The position numbers were made by a program, and so were the translations under genes. Positions 11,018 through 20,818 of a DNA stretch of 64,000 nt are shown here, in pieces; within the stretch, counting starts at the first letter, position 1, and each line of letters opens with the position of its first letter. The stretch comes from Chlorobiaceae bacterium (GTDB lineage Bacteria; Bacteroidota; Chlorobiia; Chlorobiales; Chlorobiaceae): NCBI GenBank assembly GCA_013334335.1, contig JAAXXR010000005.1, positions 1 to 64,000 on the forward strand. Direction: 5' to 3'. The notes under the pieces are model-generated. The model was not told the origin of the DNA. It worked only from the letters and a program-made list of their open reading frames with translations, and did not search any database.

Positions 11018-11090
11018 GCGGGAGTAACTCAGCTGGTAGAGTCACAGCCTTCCAAGCTGTTGGTCGCGGGTTCGAGTCCCGTCTCCCGCT
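11018..11090 (+). tRNA. tRNA-Gly (anticodon UCC)
   Basis: 73-base cloverleaf. Acceptor GCGGGAG (11018-11024) pairs with CTCCCGC (11083-11089), followed by discriminator T. The anticodon stem ACAGC/GCTGT encloses the loop CTTCCAA, giving anticodon TCC, which reads GGA and GGG glycine codons. The D arm (ACTC/GAGT) and T arm (GCGGG-TTCGAGT-CCCGT) are intact. CCA is not encoded. It lies in the same direction between rplN (11 bases before) and rplX (33 bases after), so it is probably excised from the ribosomal-protein transcript. Confidence 0.96.
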
Positions 11091-11123
11091 CAGGTTTATG
11101 AATACTATCATACATGACAAGCC

Positions 11124-11369
11124 ATGAAAACAGCTACTAAAAAGAAGATCAAGCTCCACGTCAAGAAGAATGATGCTGTTGTCGTGATCAGCGGTAACGA
11201 TAAAGGCAAGGCCGGAAAGGTTCTGAAAGTGTTCCCCCAGAAGGGCCGCGTCATCATCGAGGGGGTGAACATCCGCAAGCGCCATATGCGCCCCACCCAG
11301 GCGAATCCCCAGGGATCGATCATCGAGCGCGAGTTTCCCATTCACGCATCGAACGTCAAGAAGAGCTGA
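11124..11369 (+). CDS. rplX: 50S ribosomal protein L24
   Basis: 81 residues. L24 is an assembly initiator bound to domain I of 23S rRNA. The KOW motif is visible as [22 protein letters not shown], followed by [13 protein letters not shown]. It is the first protein gene after the embedded tRNA; the tRNA-processing cut would leave only a short leader on this half of the message. Confidence 0.97.
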   Translation: MKTATKKKIKLHVKKNDAVVVISGNDKGKAGKVLKVFPQKGRVIIEGVNIRKRHMRPTQANPQGSIIEREFPIHASNVKKS

Positions 11370-11386
11370 AAGCAATAAACTAATGG

Positions 11387-11408
11387 CAGGGTGACCAAGA
11401 CCACCCTG
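11387..11408 (+). other. Hairpin in the rplX-rplE gap
   Basis: CAGGGTG (11387-11393) can pair with CACCCTG (11402-11408) around an 8-base loop, 20 bases before the rplE ATG. There is no T tract, so it is not an ordinary terminator. It could be an RNA-stability or translational-control element; the sequence alone does not decide. Confidence 0.4.
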
Positions 11409-11428
11409 AAAAATGGATAAAGGAAGAG

Positions 11429-12016
11429 ATGTCGAAAAAAGTCGAGAATGCCCCGCAGGAGCCCGCAATGCCTGCACGCCTTGAGGTACACTACCGCGAG
11501 AATGTCGTACCAAAGCTCATGGAGCGCTTCAAATACAAGAATGTCATGATGGTTCCCCGGCTCGAGAAGATCTCGGTGAACATCGGCGTCGGTGAGGCGG
11601 CTGCCGAACCGAAACTCCTTGAGACCGCGATGCAGGAGCTTGGCCAGATCACCGGCCAGAAGCCGCAGGTCCGGAAGGCCAAGAAGGCCATTTCAAACTT
11701 CAAGCTTCGCGAAGGCCAGGCTATCGGCTGCCGCGTCACCCTCCGCAGCAAGATCATGTATGAGTTCATGGATCGCTTCGTATCGGTTGCGGTGCCGAGG
11801 ATCCGTGATTTCCGCGGACTGAGCGACACGAGCTTCGACGGTCGCGGCAACTACAACGCAGGCATCAGGGAGCAGATCATTTTCCCGGAAATCGACATCG
11901 ACAAGGTTCCGAGGATCAATGGCATGGATATCAGTTTTGTTACGTCTGCCAACACGGACGAGGAGGCTTTCGAGCTTCTCACCCTGATGGGCATGCCGTT
12001 CAAGAAGAAGAACTAA
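11429..12016 (+). CDS. rplE: 50S ribosomal protein L5
   Basis: 195 residues. L5 binds 5S rRNA and P-site tRNA in the central protuberance. An N-terminal extension of about 15 residues ([16 protein letters not shown]) precedes the usual start; an in-frame ATG at about residue 14 is an alternative. Core markers: [32 protein letters not shown] and [20 protein letters not shown]. Confidence 0.96.
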   Translation: MSKKVENAPQEPAMPARLEVHYRENVVPKLMERFKYKNVMMVPRLEKISVNIGVGEAAAEPKLLETAMQELGQITGQKPQVRKAKKAISNFKLREGQAIGCRVTLRSKIMYEFMDRFVSVAVPRIRDFRGLSDTSFDGRGNYNAGIREQIIFPEIDIDKVPRINGMDISFVTSANTDEEAFELLTLMGMPFKKKN

Positions 12017-12037
12017 TCACCTTTATCAGAGACCAAG

Positions 12038-12307
12038 ATGGCAAGGAAAAGCATCATAGCGAGAAACGAAAAGAGGAAGAAACTTGTCGAGAAGTACGCG
12101 GCAAAGCGTGAAGAGCTGAAGAAGGCCGGCGATTATGCCGCGCTGCAGCAGCTCCCCCGCGACAGTTCTGCGACCAGGGTCCGCAACCGTTGCGTCCTGA
12201 CCGGACGCGGGCGTGGAAACTATGCAAAGTTCGGACTTTGCCGGCATATGTTCCGCAAGCTGGCGCTGGAAGGCAAAATTCCCGGTATCAGGAAAGCCAG
12301 CTGGTAA
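12038..12307 (+). CDS. rpsN: 30S ribosomal protein S14 (zinc-free type)
   Basis: 89 residues. This is the long, zinc-independent form: it lacks the CxxC...CxxC ribbon of the short form and has the central [14 protein letters not shown] segment. The C-terminus [24 protein letters not shown] is typical. S14 assembles late in the 30S head with S3 and S10. Confidence 0.97.
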   Translation: MARKSIIARNEKRKKLVEKYAAKREELKKAGDYAALQQLPRDSSATRVRNRCVLTGRGRGNYAKFGLCRHMFRKLALEGKIPGIRKASW

Positions 12308-12370
12308 GCCGGCTTCCCGATACGAAAAAAAAGATGTCTGTTCATTTACGAATGTAACCAACTGTTAGCC

Positions 12371-12766
12371 ATGCCTGTAACGGATTCCATAGCCGATTTC
12401 ATCACCCGGATCAGAAACGCCGGAAGTGCCAAAAACAAGACGACCGATATTCCGTATTCAAAGCTGAGGGAGAACCTCTCGAAGTTGCTTGTAGAGAAAG
12501 GATATATCAAGAACTACACGGTGATCACCTCCGAGCAGTTCCCCTTCATCCGCATCGAACTGAAGTATACCGCTGAAGGACAGCATGCCATCAAGGAGAT
12601 CGCCAGGGTCAGCAAGCCCGGCCGCAGGGTCTACGACGGCAAGGATATCAAGAGGTATCTCGGCGGTCTCGGCCTGTTCATCCTTTCGACCTCGAAAGGT
12701 GTCCTGACCGACAAGGAAGCTCGCGACCAGAATGTCGGCGGCGAGGTCCTGTTCCGTATTTATTAA
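12371..12766 (+). CDS. rpsH: 30S ribosomal protein S8
   Basis: 131 residues. S8 binds the central domain of 16S rRNA early in assembly. It begins [16 protein letters not shown] and ends with [26 protein letters not shown]. In E. coli S8 represses the spc operon at rplE; the hairpin before rplE here (11387-11408) does not obviously mimic the S8 site. Confidence 0.97.
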   Translation: MPVTDSIADFITRIRNAGSAKNKTTDIPYSKLRENLSKLLVEKGYIKNYTVITSEQFPFIRIELKYTAEGQHAIKEIARVSKPGRRVYDGKDIKRYLGGLGLFILSTSKGVLTDKEARDQNVGGEVLFRIY

Positions 12767-12789
12767 TTTCATAAGCGCTTCAGTATACC

Positions 12790-13329
12790 ATGTCAAGAAT
12801 AGGAAAAATGCCGATCAGTCTTCCTGATCAGGCTAAGGTCGAGGTGAAGGACAATATGATCAGCGTCACCGGCCCCAAGGGATCGCTTACCCAGGCCATG
12901 TGCAATGAAGTTACTATTTCCGTCGCTGATGGAGTCGTTACGGTCCAGAGGATCGATGACACCAAACGCTCCAGGGCGATGCACGGCTTGTACCGCATGC
13001 TGGTGAACAACATGATCGAAGGGGTAACCAAAGGGTTCACCCGTAAACTCGAGATCACCGGTGTCGGTTATCGTGCAGAACTCAAGGGTGATCTGCTTGC
13101 CATGACCCTCGGGTATTCGCACATGATCTATTTCAAGGCTCCCGGTGAGATCAAGATCGAGGTGCCGGATCCGGTCACTGTTCTCATCAGCGGCATCGAC
13201 AAGGCCCTGGTTGGGCAGATCGCCGCAAAGATCCGCTCGTTCAGGAAGCCTGAACCGTATCGCGGCAAGGGCATCAAGTACGAAGGCGAAGTGATCCGTC
13301 GCAAGGAAGGCAAGGCAGCCGGCAAGTAA
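12790..13329 (+). CDS. rplF: 50S ribosomal protein L6
   Basis: 179 residues with the two repeated L6 folds. L6 stabilises the factor-binding region next to the sarcin-ricin loop. The start SRIGKMPISLPDQAKVEV and the C-terminal FRKPEPYRGKGIKYEGEVIR are typical. Lies between rpsH and rplR. Confidence 0.97.
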   Translation: MSRIGKMPISLPDQAKVEVKDNMISVTGPKGSLTQAMCNEVTISVADGVVTVQRIDDTKRSRAMHGLYRMLVNNMIEGVTKGFTRKLEITGVGYRAELKGDLLAMTLGYSHMIYFKAPGEIKIEVPDPVTVLISGIDKALVGQIAAKIRSFRKPEPYRGKGIKYEGEVIRRKEGKAAGK

Positions 13330-13385
13330 CCGGCAGTCCTGAAAGGATATAAAGTCAGGTAATAACATTTACAGGGTTAGAGATA

Positions 13386-13745
13386 ATGAGCCAAATCGAT
13401 AAAGCTGCACGCAGGCAGAAAATCAAGGCACGGAGCAGAGCAAGTGTTCACGGCACCGAGGCAAGGCCGAGGCTTTGCATTTTCAGGAGCCTGTCCCAGA
13501 TCTATGCACAGTTGATCGACGATGACAAAGGCCAGACCATTCTGTCGGCGTCGACGATGTCGAAAGACAGTGCCGGTTTTACCGGGACCAAGAGCGAAGT
13601 CAGCGCCATGATCGGCAAGATGCTGGCCGAAAAGGCCCTTGCAAAGGGCATCACCGCTGTCGTTTTCGACAGGAACGGATTCCGGTATCACGGTCGCATC
13701 AAGGCTCTGGCCGACGGTGCTCGTGAAGCAGGACTGATCTTTTAA
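13386..13745 (+). CDS. rplR: 50S ribosomal protein L18
   Basis: 119 residues. L18 carries 5S rRNA into the 50S subunit with L5. The basic N-terminus ([22 protein letters not shown]) and the [26 protein letters not shown] end define the family. It is followed 24 bases later by rpsE. Confidence 0.97.
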   Translation: MSQIDKAARRQKIKARSRASVHGTEARPRLCIFRSLSQIYAQLIDDDKGQTILSASTMSKDSAGFTGTKSEVSAMIGKMLAEKALAKGITAVVFDRNGFRYHGRIKALADGAREAGLIF

Positions 13746-13768
13746 AACTTTTCAACGAGAGAAAGTAC

Positions 13769-14287
13769 ATGTCGAAAAAATCTGCCAGGAGCATCAAGCC
13801 CGGTGAGTTGAATCTGAAAGAGAAGCTGGTGCACATCAACAGAACCGCAAAGGTCGTCAAGGGCGGCAAGCGCTTTGGCTTCAATGCGATCGTTGTTGTC
13901 GGAGACAAGGATGGCCATGTTGGATACGGGCTCGGAAAAGCGAACGAAGTTCAGGACGCTATCGCCAAAGGCGTAGAAGATGGAAAGAAGAACGTGGTCA
14001 AGGTGCCGATCGTGAAGGGGACCATCCCGCACCCGATTGTCGCCAAATACGGATCGGCAAAGGTCCTCATGAAGCCGGCAACCCCCGGTACCGGTCTCAT
14101 CGCCGGTGGTGCCGTAAGAGCTGTGCTTGAAATGGCAGGAATTCATGACATCCTCACCAAGTCTCTCGGTTCGTCGAATCCTCACAACGTGGTCAAGGCC
14201 GCAATCAAGGGGCTTCAGAGCATTTCCGACGCGAACGATGTCGCAGAGCGCCGTTCGAAGAGCCTGAAAGAGGTATTTGAAAGCTAA
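13769..14287 (+). CDS. rpsE: 30S ribosomal protein S5
   Basis: 172 residues. S5 works with S4 and S12 in decoding accuracy and mRNA unwinding. The double-stranded RNA-binding segment ([22 protein letters not shown]) and the C-terminal [21 protein letters not shown] are seen. An SD-like GAGAGAAAG lies upstream of the ATG. Confidence 0.97.
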   Translation: MSKKSARSIKPGELNLKEKLVHINRTAKVVKGGKRFGFNAIVVVGDKDGHVGYGLGKANEVQDAIAKGVEDGKKNVVKVPIVKGTIPHPIVAKYGSAKVLMKPATPGTGLIAGGAVRAVLEMAGIHDILTKSLGSSNPHNVVKAAIKGLQSISDANDVAERRSKSLKEVFES

Positions 14288-14305
14288 AAAGGAGAAATGG
14301 TGATC

Positions 14306-14491
14306 ATGAGCGATAAAATGATTAAAGTTACGCAGGTGCGCAGCGTGATCGGCGGCACCAAGAAGCAGAAGTCGACGATCAAGGCTCTCGGCCTCGGCCG
14401 CCCGAACCACAAGGTTGAACTCAAGGACAACGCCTGCACCAGGGGTCAGATCCGCGTCGTGCAGCACCTCGTGAAGGTCGAAGAGCAGTAA
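14306..14491 (+). CDS. rpmD: 50S ribosomal protein L30
   Basis: 61 residues from ATG 14306 (MSDKMIKVTQVRSVIGG). The strong SD AAAGGAG (14288-14294) would also suit GTG 14300; ATG 14297 is too close to it. L30 is a small 50S protein; the markers are KVTQVRSVIGGTKKQKSTIKALGL and QIRVVQHLVKVEE. Confidence 0.94.
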   Translation: MSDKMIKVTQVRSVIGGTKKQKSTIKALGLGRPNHKVELKDNACTRGQIRVVQHLVKVEEQ

Positions 14492-14526
14492 CAAGCATTC
14501 ATAAAAGAAAGTTGGGGAATCTAACA

Positions 14527-15081
14527 ATGGATTTAAGTTCACTTCGTCCTGCCAAGGGTGCAGTCAAAAACAAGAAAAGGGTCGGTCGCGGCCCCGGTTC
14601 CGGAAATGGCACCACCGCCGGCAAGGGCAACAAGGGTCAGCAGGCGAGAAGCGGCTACCAGCGCCCGATCATTGAAGGCGGCACGGTTCCGATCTACAGG
14701 AGGCTTCCCAAGTTCGGGTTCACACCTCCGAACAGGAAATCGGTGATCAGCGTCAATGTTTCGCAGATCCAGCAGTGGATTGAAAAGGGATACGTGAACG
14801 ACGAAATCGGTGTGCTCGACCTGAAGCATCTCTGCAACGCCAGCAACCAGGACTATTTCAAGGTGCTTGGCAACGGTGACATTTCTTCATCGGTCACCAT
14901 TACGGCGCACTTCTTCAGCAAGACTGCCGAAGAGAAGATCGTGAAGGCCGGCGGCAAGACCACTCAGGCGTTCCGTACCCTCGAAGAGGCTTCGAAGGTC
15001 AACGGCCTGCCGCTTGAAGAAGCACTCCTGAGGCCCAAAGCAAAAGTTGTGAAGGTTGTCAAGAAAAAAGTCAAGCCCTAA
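14527..15081 (+). CDS. rplO: 50S ribosomal protein L15
   Basis: 184 residues from ATG 14527; the upstream in-frame TTG adds only five unlikely residues. L15 is a late assembly protein. The glycine-rich N-terminal arm (KKRVGRGPGSGNGTTAGKGNKGQ) threads into 23S rRNA. The basic tail VVKVVKKKVKP extends beyond the usual end. It precedes secY by 16 bases, as in most bacteria. Confidence 0.96.
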   Translation: MDLSSLRPAKGAVKNKKRVGRGPGSGNGTTAGKGNKGQQARSGYQRPIIEGGTVPIYRRLPKFGFTPPNRKSVISVNVSQIQQWIEKGYVNDEIGVLDLKHLCNASNQDYFKVLGNGDISSSVTITAHFFSKTAEEKIVKAGGKTTQAFRTLEEASKVNGLPLEEALLRPKAKVVKVVKKKVKP

Positions 15082-15097
15082 AAGGGACTGAGGTGCC

Positions 15098-16426
15098 ATG
15101 AAGCTTACCGAGAGTATAAGGAATATCAATAAAATACCGGAGTTACGGCAGCGGATCCTCTATACCCTCCTGCTTCTCTTCATTTACAGGCTTGGATCTC
15201 ACATAACCATTCCGGGGGTGGATGCAGCAGCGGTTTCCGCAGGCTCATCAGCCCACACGAATGATCTTTTCGGCCTGTTTGACCTGTTCGTCGGTGGCGC
15301 GTTCGCACGCGCCTCCATCTTTTCCCTCGGCATCATGCCCTACATCTCCGCATCGATCATCGTCCAGCTCCTCGGCGCGGTCACCCCGTATGTCCAGAAG
15401 CTTCAGAAAGAGGGCGAAGAGGGAAGGCAGAAAATCAACCAGTACACCCGTTACGGCACGATCCTGGTTGCCGCTCTTCAGGCCTGGGGTGTCAGCGTCA
15501 GCCTGGCAAGCCCATCTTCTTTCGGAAAGGTGGTGGTTCCCGATCCCGGATTCCTGTTCACGATTACGGCAGTTTTCATCCTGACGGCAAGCACGGTCTT
15601 CGTGATGTGGCTTGGCGAGCGCATCACCGAGCGCGGTATCGGCAACGGCATCTCGCTGATCATCATGATCGGTATTCTCGCGCGCTTTCCCCAGTCCCTG
15701 GTCGCTGAGGTACAGTCGGTATCGCTTGGCAGCAAGAACTGGATCGTGGAGATGATCATCCTTGCCATCATGGTCTCGATCGTCGCCGTCGTCATTGTCC
15801 TCACCGTCGCCACCCGCAGGATTCCGGTCCAGCACGCCAAGCGTGTCGTCGGTCGAAAAGTCTACGGGGGAGGCACCCAATATATCCCGATGAGGATCAA
15901 CACGGCCGGCGTCATGCCGATCATTTTCGCCCAGTCGATCATGTTCCTGCCCAGCACCTTCCTCTCCTTTTTCCCCGAGAACGAGGTGATGCAGAAGATG
16001 GCTGGTGCGCTTGCCTACGACTCATGGTGGTACGCCGTGATCTTCGGATCGATGATTGTCTTCTTTACCTATTTCTACACGGCCATAGCCTTCAACCCCA
16101 AGGAGGTCGCCGACACCATGCGACGTCAGGGCGGCTTCATTCCCGGCATCAGGCCAGGAAAGGGTACGGCTGAGTTCATCGACAATATCCTGACCAGGAT
16201 TACGCTTCCCGGCGCGATATCGCTCGCGATCATCGCGATCCTGCCGACCTTCCTGACGAAGTTTGGGAACGTCACCCCTGGATTTGCACAGTTTTTCGGA
16301 GGTACCAGTCTTCTGATCATCGTCAGCGTCGGACTCGATACGCTTCAGCAGGTCGAAAGCCATCTGATGATGCGCCATTACGACGGGTTCATGAAAACCG
16401 CGAAGTCAAGGGGCCGTCAGGGCTGA
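15098..16426 (+). CDS. secY: Protein translocase subunit SecY
   Basis: 442-residue channel of the Sec translocon in the inner membrane, with about ten hydrophobic segments. Family markers: RLGSHITIPGVD near the N-terminus, GIMPYISASIIVQLL (plug and TM2 region), MWLGERITERGIGNGISLIIM and ADTMRRQGGFIPGIRPG. It is translated with rplO and followed by map. No adk gene lies between secY and map, unlike in many other bacteria. Confidence 0.97.
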   Translation: MKLTESIRNINKIPELRQRILYTLLLLFIYRLGSHITIPGVDAAAVSAGSSAHTNDLFGLFDLFVGGAFARASIFSLGIMPYISASIIVQLLGAVTPYVQKLQKEGEEGRQKINQYTRYGTILVAALQAWGVSVSLASPSSFGKVVVPDPGFLFTITAVFILTASTVFVMWLGERITERGIGNGISLIIMIGILARFPQSLVAEVQSVSLGSKNWIVEMIILAIMVSIVAVVIVLTVATRRIPVQHAKRVVGRKVYGGGTQYIPMRINTAGVMPIIFAQSIMFLPSTFLSFFPENEVMQKMAGALAYDSWWYAVIFGSMIVFFTYFYTAIAFNPKEVADTMRRQGGFIPGIRPGKGTAEFIDNILTRITLPGAISLAIIAILPTFLTKFGNVTPGFAQFFGGTSLLIIVSVGLDTLQQVESHLMMRHYDGFMKTAKSRGRQG

Positions 16427-16437
16427 ACGGTGACGGC

Positions 16438-17229
16438 ATGATCACGATCAAAAGCGAACGGGAAATAGAACTTATGCGGGAATCCGGTGCCCTTGTGGCT
16501 CGGGTTCTCGACATGCTTCAGCTTGAGATCGCCCCGGGCATGACGACAAAACGCCTTGACGATCTTGCCGAGCAGTTCATTCGTGACCACCATGCCGTAC
16601 CCAGTTTTCTGAATTACGTACCCAAGGGAGAGGTTGGCGTGACACCGTATCCCGCCACGCTGTGTGTTTCGATCAATGAGGAGGTTGTCCACGGCGTGCC
16701 GAGCTCGAAGCGAGTCGTCCGTGAAGGCGACATTGTCTCGGTCGATTGCGGTGTGTATAAAGGTGGATACCACGGAGATGCGGCAAGGACGTTCGTTCTT
16801 GGCGAGATTGCACCGGAGGTGCAGAAGCTGGTGGATGTTACCCGTGAATGTCTTGACCTCGGCATAGCCCAGGCCGTTGCAGGAAACCGTCTCGGCGAGG
16901 TATCTGCGGCAATTGAGGAGCACGCGCGCTCATTCGGATTCAGTGTTATCGAGAACATGGTCGGTCACGGCATCGGAAGCGAGCTTCACGAAGACCCGGC
17001 GGTTCCCAATTACGGCCGGCGAAATTCCGGAGTCAGGCTGCGTAGCGGCATGACGATCGCCATTGAGCCGATGATTGCCCTCGGGCGGTCCCGCAGGGCG
17101 GTCAGCAAACGAGGGGCGTGGGTTGCCGTGACGGAAGACGGAAAACCGTCAGCGCATTTCGAGCATACTATTGCCATCAGGGAGGGTGCCGCAGAGGTGC
17201 TGACCCTGTCGCAGTCGGGAAAAGACTGA
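16438..17229 (+). CDS. map: Methionine aminopeptidase type I
   Basis: 263 residues. It removes the initiator methionine from nascent proteins. The five metal ligands can be placed: the two aspartates in [17 protein letters not shown], the histidine of [12 protein letters not shown], the glutamate of MTIAIEPMI and the last glutamate in HFEHTIAI. The gene lies 11 bases after secY and upstream of infA, the common spc-operon order. Confidence 0.97.
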   Translation: MITIKSEREIELMRESGALVARVLDMLQLEIAPGMTTKRLDDLAEQFIRDHHAVPSFLNYVPKGEVGVTPYPATLCVSINEEVVHGVPSSKRVVREGDIVSVDCGVYKGGYHGDAARTFVLGEIAPEVQKLVDVTRECLDLGIAQAVAGNRLGEVSAAIEEHARSFGFSVIENMVGHGIGSELHEDPAVPNYGRRNSGVRLRSGMTIAIEPMIALGRSRRAVSKRGAWVAVTEDGKPSAHFEHTIAIREGAAEVLTLSQSGKD

Positions 17230-17264
17230 ATACATATCAATCACCAGTTAAGCGGAGAGCTACT

Positions 17265-17483
17265 TTGGCCAAGGAAGAATCAATCGAAATAGAAGGCGAA
17301 ATTCTGGAAGCGCTTCCGAATGCCCAGTTCAGGGTGCGGCTTGAAAACGGACTTGAGGTGCTTGCGCACGTGTCCGGCAAGATCAGGATGCACTATATCC
17401 GCATTCTCCCTGGAGACAAGGTCAAGGTGCAGATCTCTCCTTATGATCTTTCAAAGGGTAGAATTACCTACAGGTACAAGTAG
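17265..17483 (+). CDS. infA: Translation initiation factor IF-1
   Basis: 72 residues from TTG 17265 ([17 protein letters not shown]), preceded by GGAGAG. The longer frame upstream overlaps map and is not family-like. IF-1 occupies the A site during initiation. The OB fold is complete, with [19 protein letters not shown] and the [14 protein letters not shown] end. Confidence 0.97.
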   Translation: MAKEESIEIEGEILEALPNAQFRVRLENGLEVLAHVSGKIRMHYIRILPGDKVKVQISPYDLSKGRITYRYK

Positions 17484-17592
17484 AAATATCAATAAATGTC
17501 CAACTTCCGGTTGATTATTAGAGAGGGATATATTACATTAAAAGCCTTTTCATATTTTGGACTGACCGGACAATCTTAGCGTAGGGTTTACC

Positions 17593-17709
17593 ATGAAAAT
17601 ATTTTCGTCTATCAAAAAACGTTGCGAGCACTGCAGGATTATCAAGCGCAAAGGGAAACGATTTGTGATCTGCAAGGTGAATCCAAGCCACAAGCAGCGC
17701 CAGGGGTGA
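17593..17709 (+). CDS. rpmJ: 50S ribosomal protein L36
   Basis: Short 38-residue gene. The protein starts [20 protein letters not shown] and ends NPSHKQRQG. The zinc ribbon is present as CEHC...C...H, so this is the zinc-binding form, unlike the zinc-free S14 in the same operon. It sits between infA and rpsM, the usual position. An AT-rich 109-base gap precedes it. Confidence 0.96.
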   Translation: MKIFSSIKKRCEHCRIIKRKGKRFVICKVNPSHKQRQG

Positions 17710-17743
17710 TCTTCGGAACAAACAACAGACTTGAGAAAAACAT

Positions 17744-18121
17744 ATGAGGTTAGCTGGTGTAAATTTGCCATTGAACAAGCATGCTGTCATCGCACTGACG
17801 TATGTTTATGGTATCGGGAAAAAATCTGCAGAGAACATTCTTCAGAGAGCGGGTGTTGCACCGAACAAGAAGATCTCCGAGCTCAGCGATGAAGAGGCGC
17901 ATGCTATCAGGGAGATCGTCGGCAGTGACTATACGGTTGAGGGTCAGGCGCGAGGCGAGCAGCAGCTTGCCATCAAACGACTGATGGATATCGGTTGCTA
18001 CAGGGGCCTTCGCCACAGGAGATCGCTTCCGGTCCGCGGCCAGCGAACCTCTACCAACGCACGTACCAGAAAGGGCAAACGCAAGACGGTCGCCGGCAAG
18101 AAGAAGGCTACCAAGAAGTAG
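17744..18121 (+). CDS. rpsM: 30S ribosomal protein S13
   Basis: 125 residues. S13 forms bridges between the 30S head and the 50S subunit and touches P-site tRNA. The N-terminal helix-hairpin-helix ([20 protein letters not shown]) and the basic tail with [22 protein letters not shown] are characteristic. It opens the alpha segment of the superoperon. Confidence 0.97.
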   Translation: MRLAGVNLPLNKHAVIALTYVYGIGKKSAENILQRAGVAPNKKISELSDEEAHAIREIVGSDYTVEGQARGEQQLAIKRLMDIGCYRGLRHRRSLPVRGQRTSTNARTRKGKRKTVAGKKKATKK

Positions 18122-18168
18122 TAACCCGAGTAATTCAGCAATAAGAGAGATTAAATAGCGACAGACTC

Positions 18169-18552
18169 ATGGCAACAGCGAGCAGGAAAAAAAAGAAAGT
18201 CAAGGTTACGCCTGAAGGTACCGTCCATATCAAGGCGTCGTTCAACAACGTCATGGTGACGATTACCGATACGCTCGGAAATACGGTTTCATGGTCCAGT
18301 GCCGGCAAAAACGGCTTCAAGGGTTCCAAGAAGAACACGCCTTATGCCTCACAGGTGACCTCCGAAGCGGCAGCCAAAGAAGCATACGACCTTGGCATGC
18401 GCCACGTCGACGTGCTGATCAAAGGGCCTGGCGCGGGGCGCGATGCCGCCATCAGGGCCCTCCAGGGCGTCGGTTTTGACGTGAAGACGATTCGCGACAT
18501 CACCCCGCTTCCGCACAACGGTTGCAGGCCGCCCAAGCGCAGAAGGGTCTGA
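18169..18552 (+). CDS. rpsK: 30S ribosomal protein S11
   Basis: 127 residues. S11 shapes the platform and the mRNA path near the E site. Markers: [32 protein letters not shown] and the C-terminal [18 protein letters not shown]. It lies 47 bases after rpsM and 39 before rpsD. Confidence 0.98.
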   Translation: MATASRKKKKVKVTPEGTVHIKASFNNVMVTITDTLGNTVSWSSAGKNGFKGSKKNTPYASQVTSEAAAKEAYDLGMRHVDVLIKGPGAGRDAAIRALQGVGFDVKTIRDITPLPHNGCRPPKRRRV

Positions 18553-18591
18553 CGACGGTTATCATCAAGAATTATCAATGAAGCAATTGCT

Positions 18592-19203
18592 ATGGCACGA
18601 TTCAGAGGCTCAATTACCAAGGTTTCTCGCAGGTTAGGGATAGCTCTTTCTCCGAAGGCTGAAAAATATCTTGAAAGACGTCCGTACGCTCCTGGTGAGC
18701 ACGGTCAGTCACGCAAGGGCAAAGTGTCGGAATACGCACTTCAGCTCCGTGAGAAGCAGAAGATGAAATACCTCTACGGTATTCTCGAAAAGCAGTTCAG
18801 GACTTACTATAGAAAGGCAGTAGCCCAGCGTGGCGTCACCGGTGACAACCTGGTGAAGCTGCTCGAACGGCGTTTAGACAACGTGGTTTTCCGTTGCGGG
18901 TTCTCCCCGTCGCGCGCAGGAGCCAGGCAGCTCGTGACGCACGGTCACCTGCTCATCAACGGCAAGAAGGTGAACATCCCTTCGTACCTCGTTTCTCCCG
19001 GCGACCTGATCGAGTTCAGGCAGAAGAGCCGCAATCTCGATGCCGTTGCCGATTCGCTGAACAAGGTGTCTGAAACGCGGATTCCCATCTGGATCCAGGT
19101 TGACAAGGCGAACAGGAAAGCTGTATTCCTGGCAGTTCCCGAACGCGAAGCGGTTCAGGAGCCCTACAACGAGCAGCTGGTCGTCGAGTTGTACTCCAAG
19201 TGA
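18592..19203 (+). CDS. rpsD: 30S ribosomal protein S4 (zinc-free type)
   Basis: 203 residues. S4 nucleates 30S assembly on 16S rRNA. The N-terminus has no cysteine cluster, so it is the zinc-free form. The S4 RNA-binding domain is seen around [29 protein letters not shown]. In E. coli S4 represses the alpha operon; here it lies between rpsK and rpoA. Confidence 0.97.
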   Translation: MARFRGSITKVSRRLGIALSPKAEKYLERRPYAPGEHGQSRKGKVSEYALQLREKQKMKYLYGILEKQFRTYYRKAVAQRGVTGDNLVKLLERRLDNVVFRCGFSPSRAGARQLVTHGHLLINGKKVNIPSYLVSPGDLIEFRQKSRNLDAVADSLNKVSETRIPIWIQVDKANRKAVFLAVPEREAVQEPYNEQLVVELYSK

Positions 19204-19234
19204 CATTTTTGAGAATCCTTAAGGTATCAAGACT

Positions 19235-20221
19235 ATGATATATCAGATGCAGATGCCTGCAAAGATCGAGGTTGATGAAGCAACCCACACTGGCAGCTAC
19301 GGGCGCTTTATAGCCCAGCCGCTGGAGCGGGGATATGGAGTTACGCTCGGCAATGCCATGAGAAGGGTTCTGCTTGCCTCTCTCCCCGGTACGGCCATCA
19401 CCGGTATCAAGATTGATGGTGTGTATCACGAATTTTCGACGATCGACGGCGTCCGCGAGGATGTGCCCGAGATTGTCCTGAACCTGAAGAAGGTTCGTTT
19501 CAAGTCGAACTGCAAGCGCAGCTGCAAGACCTCCCTGACCCTGACCGGACCGAAAGAGTTCATGGCCGGCGACATTATCGCACAGGAAGGCGAATTCGAG
19601 GTGCTCAACAAGGAGATGCACATCTCGACGATCAACGCAGGTTCCACCCTGAGCATCGATATCTATGTCGGCAGGGGGCGCGGCTATGTGCCGGCCGAGG
19701 AGAACCGGAGCGAAGGTCTTCCGATAGGCTTCATTGCGGTCGACTCGATCTTCACCCCGATCAAGAACGTCAAGTTCACGGTGGAGAATACTCGTGTGGG
19801 GCAGCGCACCGACTACGAAAAGATGGTACTGGATGTCGAAACCGACGGATCGATCACCCCTGACGACTCCATCAGCCTTGCCGGCCGTATCATCAACGAG
19901 CACTTCACGTTTTTTGCCAACTTCTCTCCAACCGAGGAGGAGTTCTCGGAAGAGGAGTACAAGCAGCTCGACGACGAGTTCGAGAGCATGCGCAAGCTGC
20001 TGCAGACCAAGATCGAGGACCTCGACCTTTCGGTCCGTTCGCATAACTGCCTCAGGCTTGCCGAAATCGACACCCTCGGTGACCTGGTTTCAAGACGCGA
20101 AGACGAACTGCTGAACTACAAGAACTTCGGCAAGAAATCACTGACAGAACTGAAAGAACAGCTTGAGAAGTTCAACCTCAAGTTCGGGATGGACATCACC
20201 CGATACCAGATGAAGGGTTGA
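19235..20221 (+). CDS. rpoA: RNA polymerase alpha subunit
   Basis: 328 residues. The N-terminal domain (to about residue 235) dimerises and holds beta and beta'; [25 protein letters not shown] is the conserved dimer segment. The C-terminal domain (about 260-320: [20 protein letters not shown]...[10 protein letters not shown]) binds UP elements and activators. It is cotranscribed with rpsD and rplQ. Confidence 0.98.
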   Translation: MIYQMQMPAKIEVDEATHTGSYGRFIAQPLERGYGVTLGNAMRRVLLASLPGTAITGIKIDGVYHEFSTIDGVREDVPEIVLNLKKVRFKSNCKRSCKTSLTLTGPKEFMAGDIIAQEGEFEVLNKEMHISTINAGSTLSIDIYVGRGRGYVPAEENRSEGLPIGFIAVDSIFTPIKNVKFTVENTRVGQRTDYEKMVLDVETDGSITPDDSISLAGRIINEHFTFFANFSPTEEEFSEEEYKQLDDEFESMRKLLQTKIEDLDLSVRSHNCLRLAEIDTLGDLVSRREDELLNYKNFGKKSLTELKEQLEKFNLKFGMDITRYQMKG

Positions 20222-20266
20222 AGCAGGCACATTGTTTTATTGAATCGATAAGAGCGGAAATCAGAC

Positions 20267-20734
20267 ATGCGTAAAGTTAAGCCAGCAAGAAAACTTGGGA
20301 GGACTGCCGCCCATAGAAAAGCAACTCTGTCGAACCTTTCGACCCAGCTGCTTCTCCACAAGCGTATCGAGACCACCGAGGCAAAGGCCAAGGAGACTCG
20401 AAAGGTTGTGGAAAAAATGATCACCAAGGCACGCAAGGGAACGCTTCACGCCCAGCGCGAGATCTTCAGTGTCCTGCGCGACAAGGAAGCGGTACGTGCG
20501 CTTTTTGAAGAGATTGTTGGCCGCGTCGGCGATCGCAATGGCGGTTATACCCGCATCATCAAGCTCGTCCCCAGGTTCGGAGACGCAGCAAAGATGGCCG
20601 TCATCGAACTGGTCGATTACGCCGAGGCTCCGTCTGCGAAACCGACGACCATCAAGCAGGATCGTTCAAAGCGCGTGAAGGGTTCCAAGAAGGCGGAAGA
20701 GTCTTCGAAGGGGCCGGAAGAGTCCGCAGAGTAA
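20267..20734 (+). CDS. rplQ: 50S ribosomal protein L17
   Basis: 155 residues. The L17 core occupies roughly residues 1-115 ([24 protein letters not shown]... to [11 protein letters not shown]). About 40 charged residues follow ([25 protein letters not shown]...), a tail longer than in E. coli and probably disordered. It is the last gene of the superoperon and is followed by a large hairpin shared with the convergent rsmG. Confidence 0.96.
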   Translation: MRKVKPARKLGRTAAHRKATLSNLSTQLLLHKRIETTEAKAKETRKVVEKMITKARKGTLHAQREIFSVLRDKEAVRALFEEIVGRVGDRNGGYTRIIKLVPRFGDAAKMAVIELVDYAEAPSAKPTTIKQDRSKRVKGSKKAEESSKGPEESAE

Positions 20735-20768
20735 ATCCCGGTTCGCCGGTTCCGGCATTCAGTGTATC

Positions 20769-20818
20769 GATAGTCATCGCATGCAGGGTGAGGTTTTCAC
20801 CAGTGTGCGATGACTATC
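20769..20818 (+). terminator. Large two-part hairpin between convergent rplQ and rsmG
   Basis: GATAGTCATCGCA (20769-20781) pairs perfectly with TGCGATGACTATC (20806-20818). Inside, GGTGA and TCACC form a second stem. The structure covers the last codon and stop of rsmG on the minus strand. No long T tract follows on either strand, so it may act as a factor-assisted or bidirectional terminator, or as a 3'-end stabiliser, rather than a standard intrinsic terminator. Confidence 0.6.
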
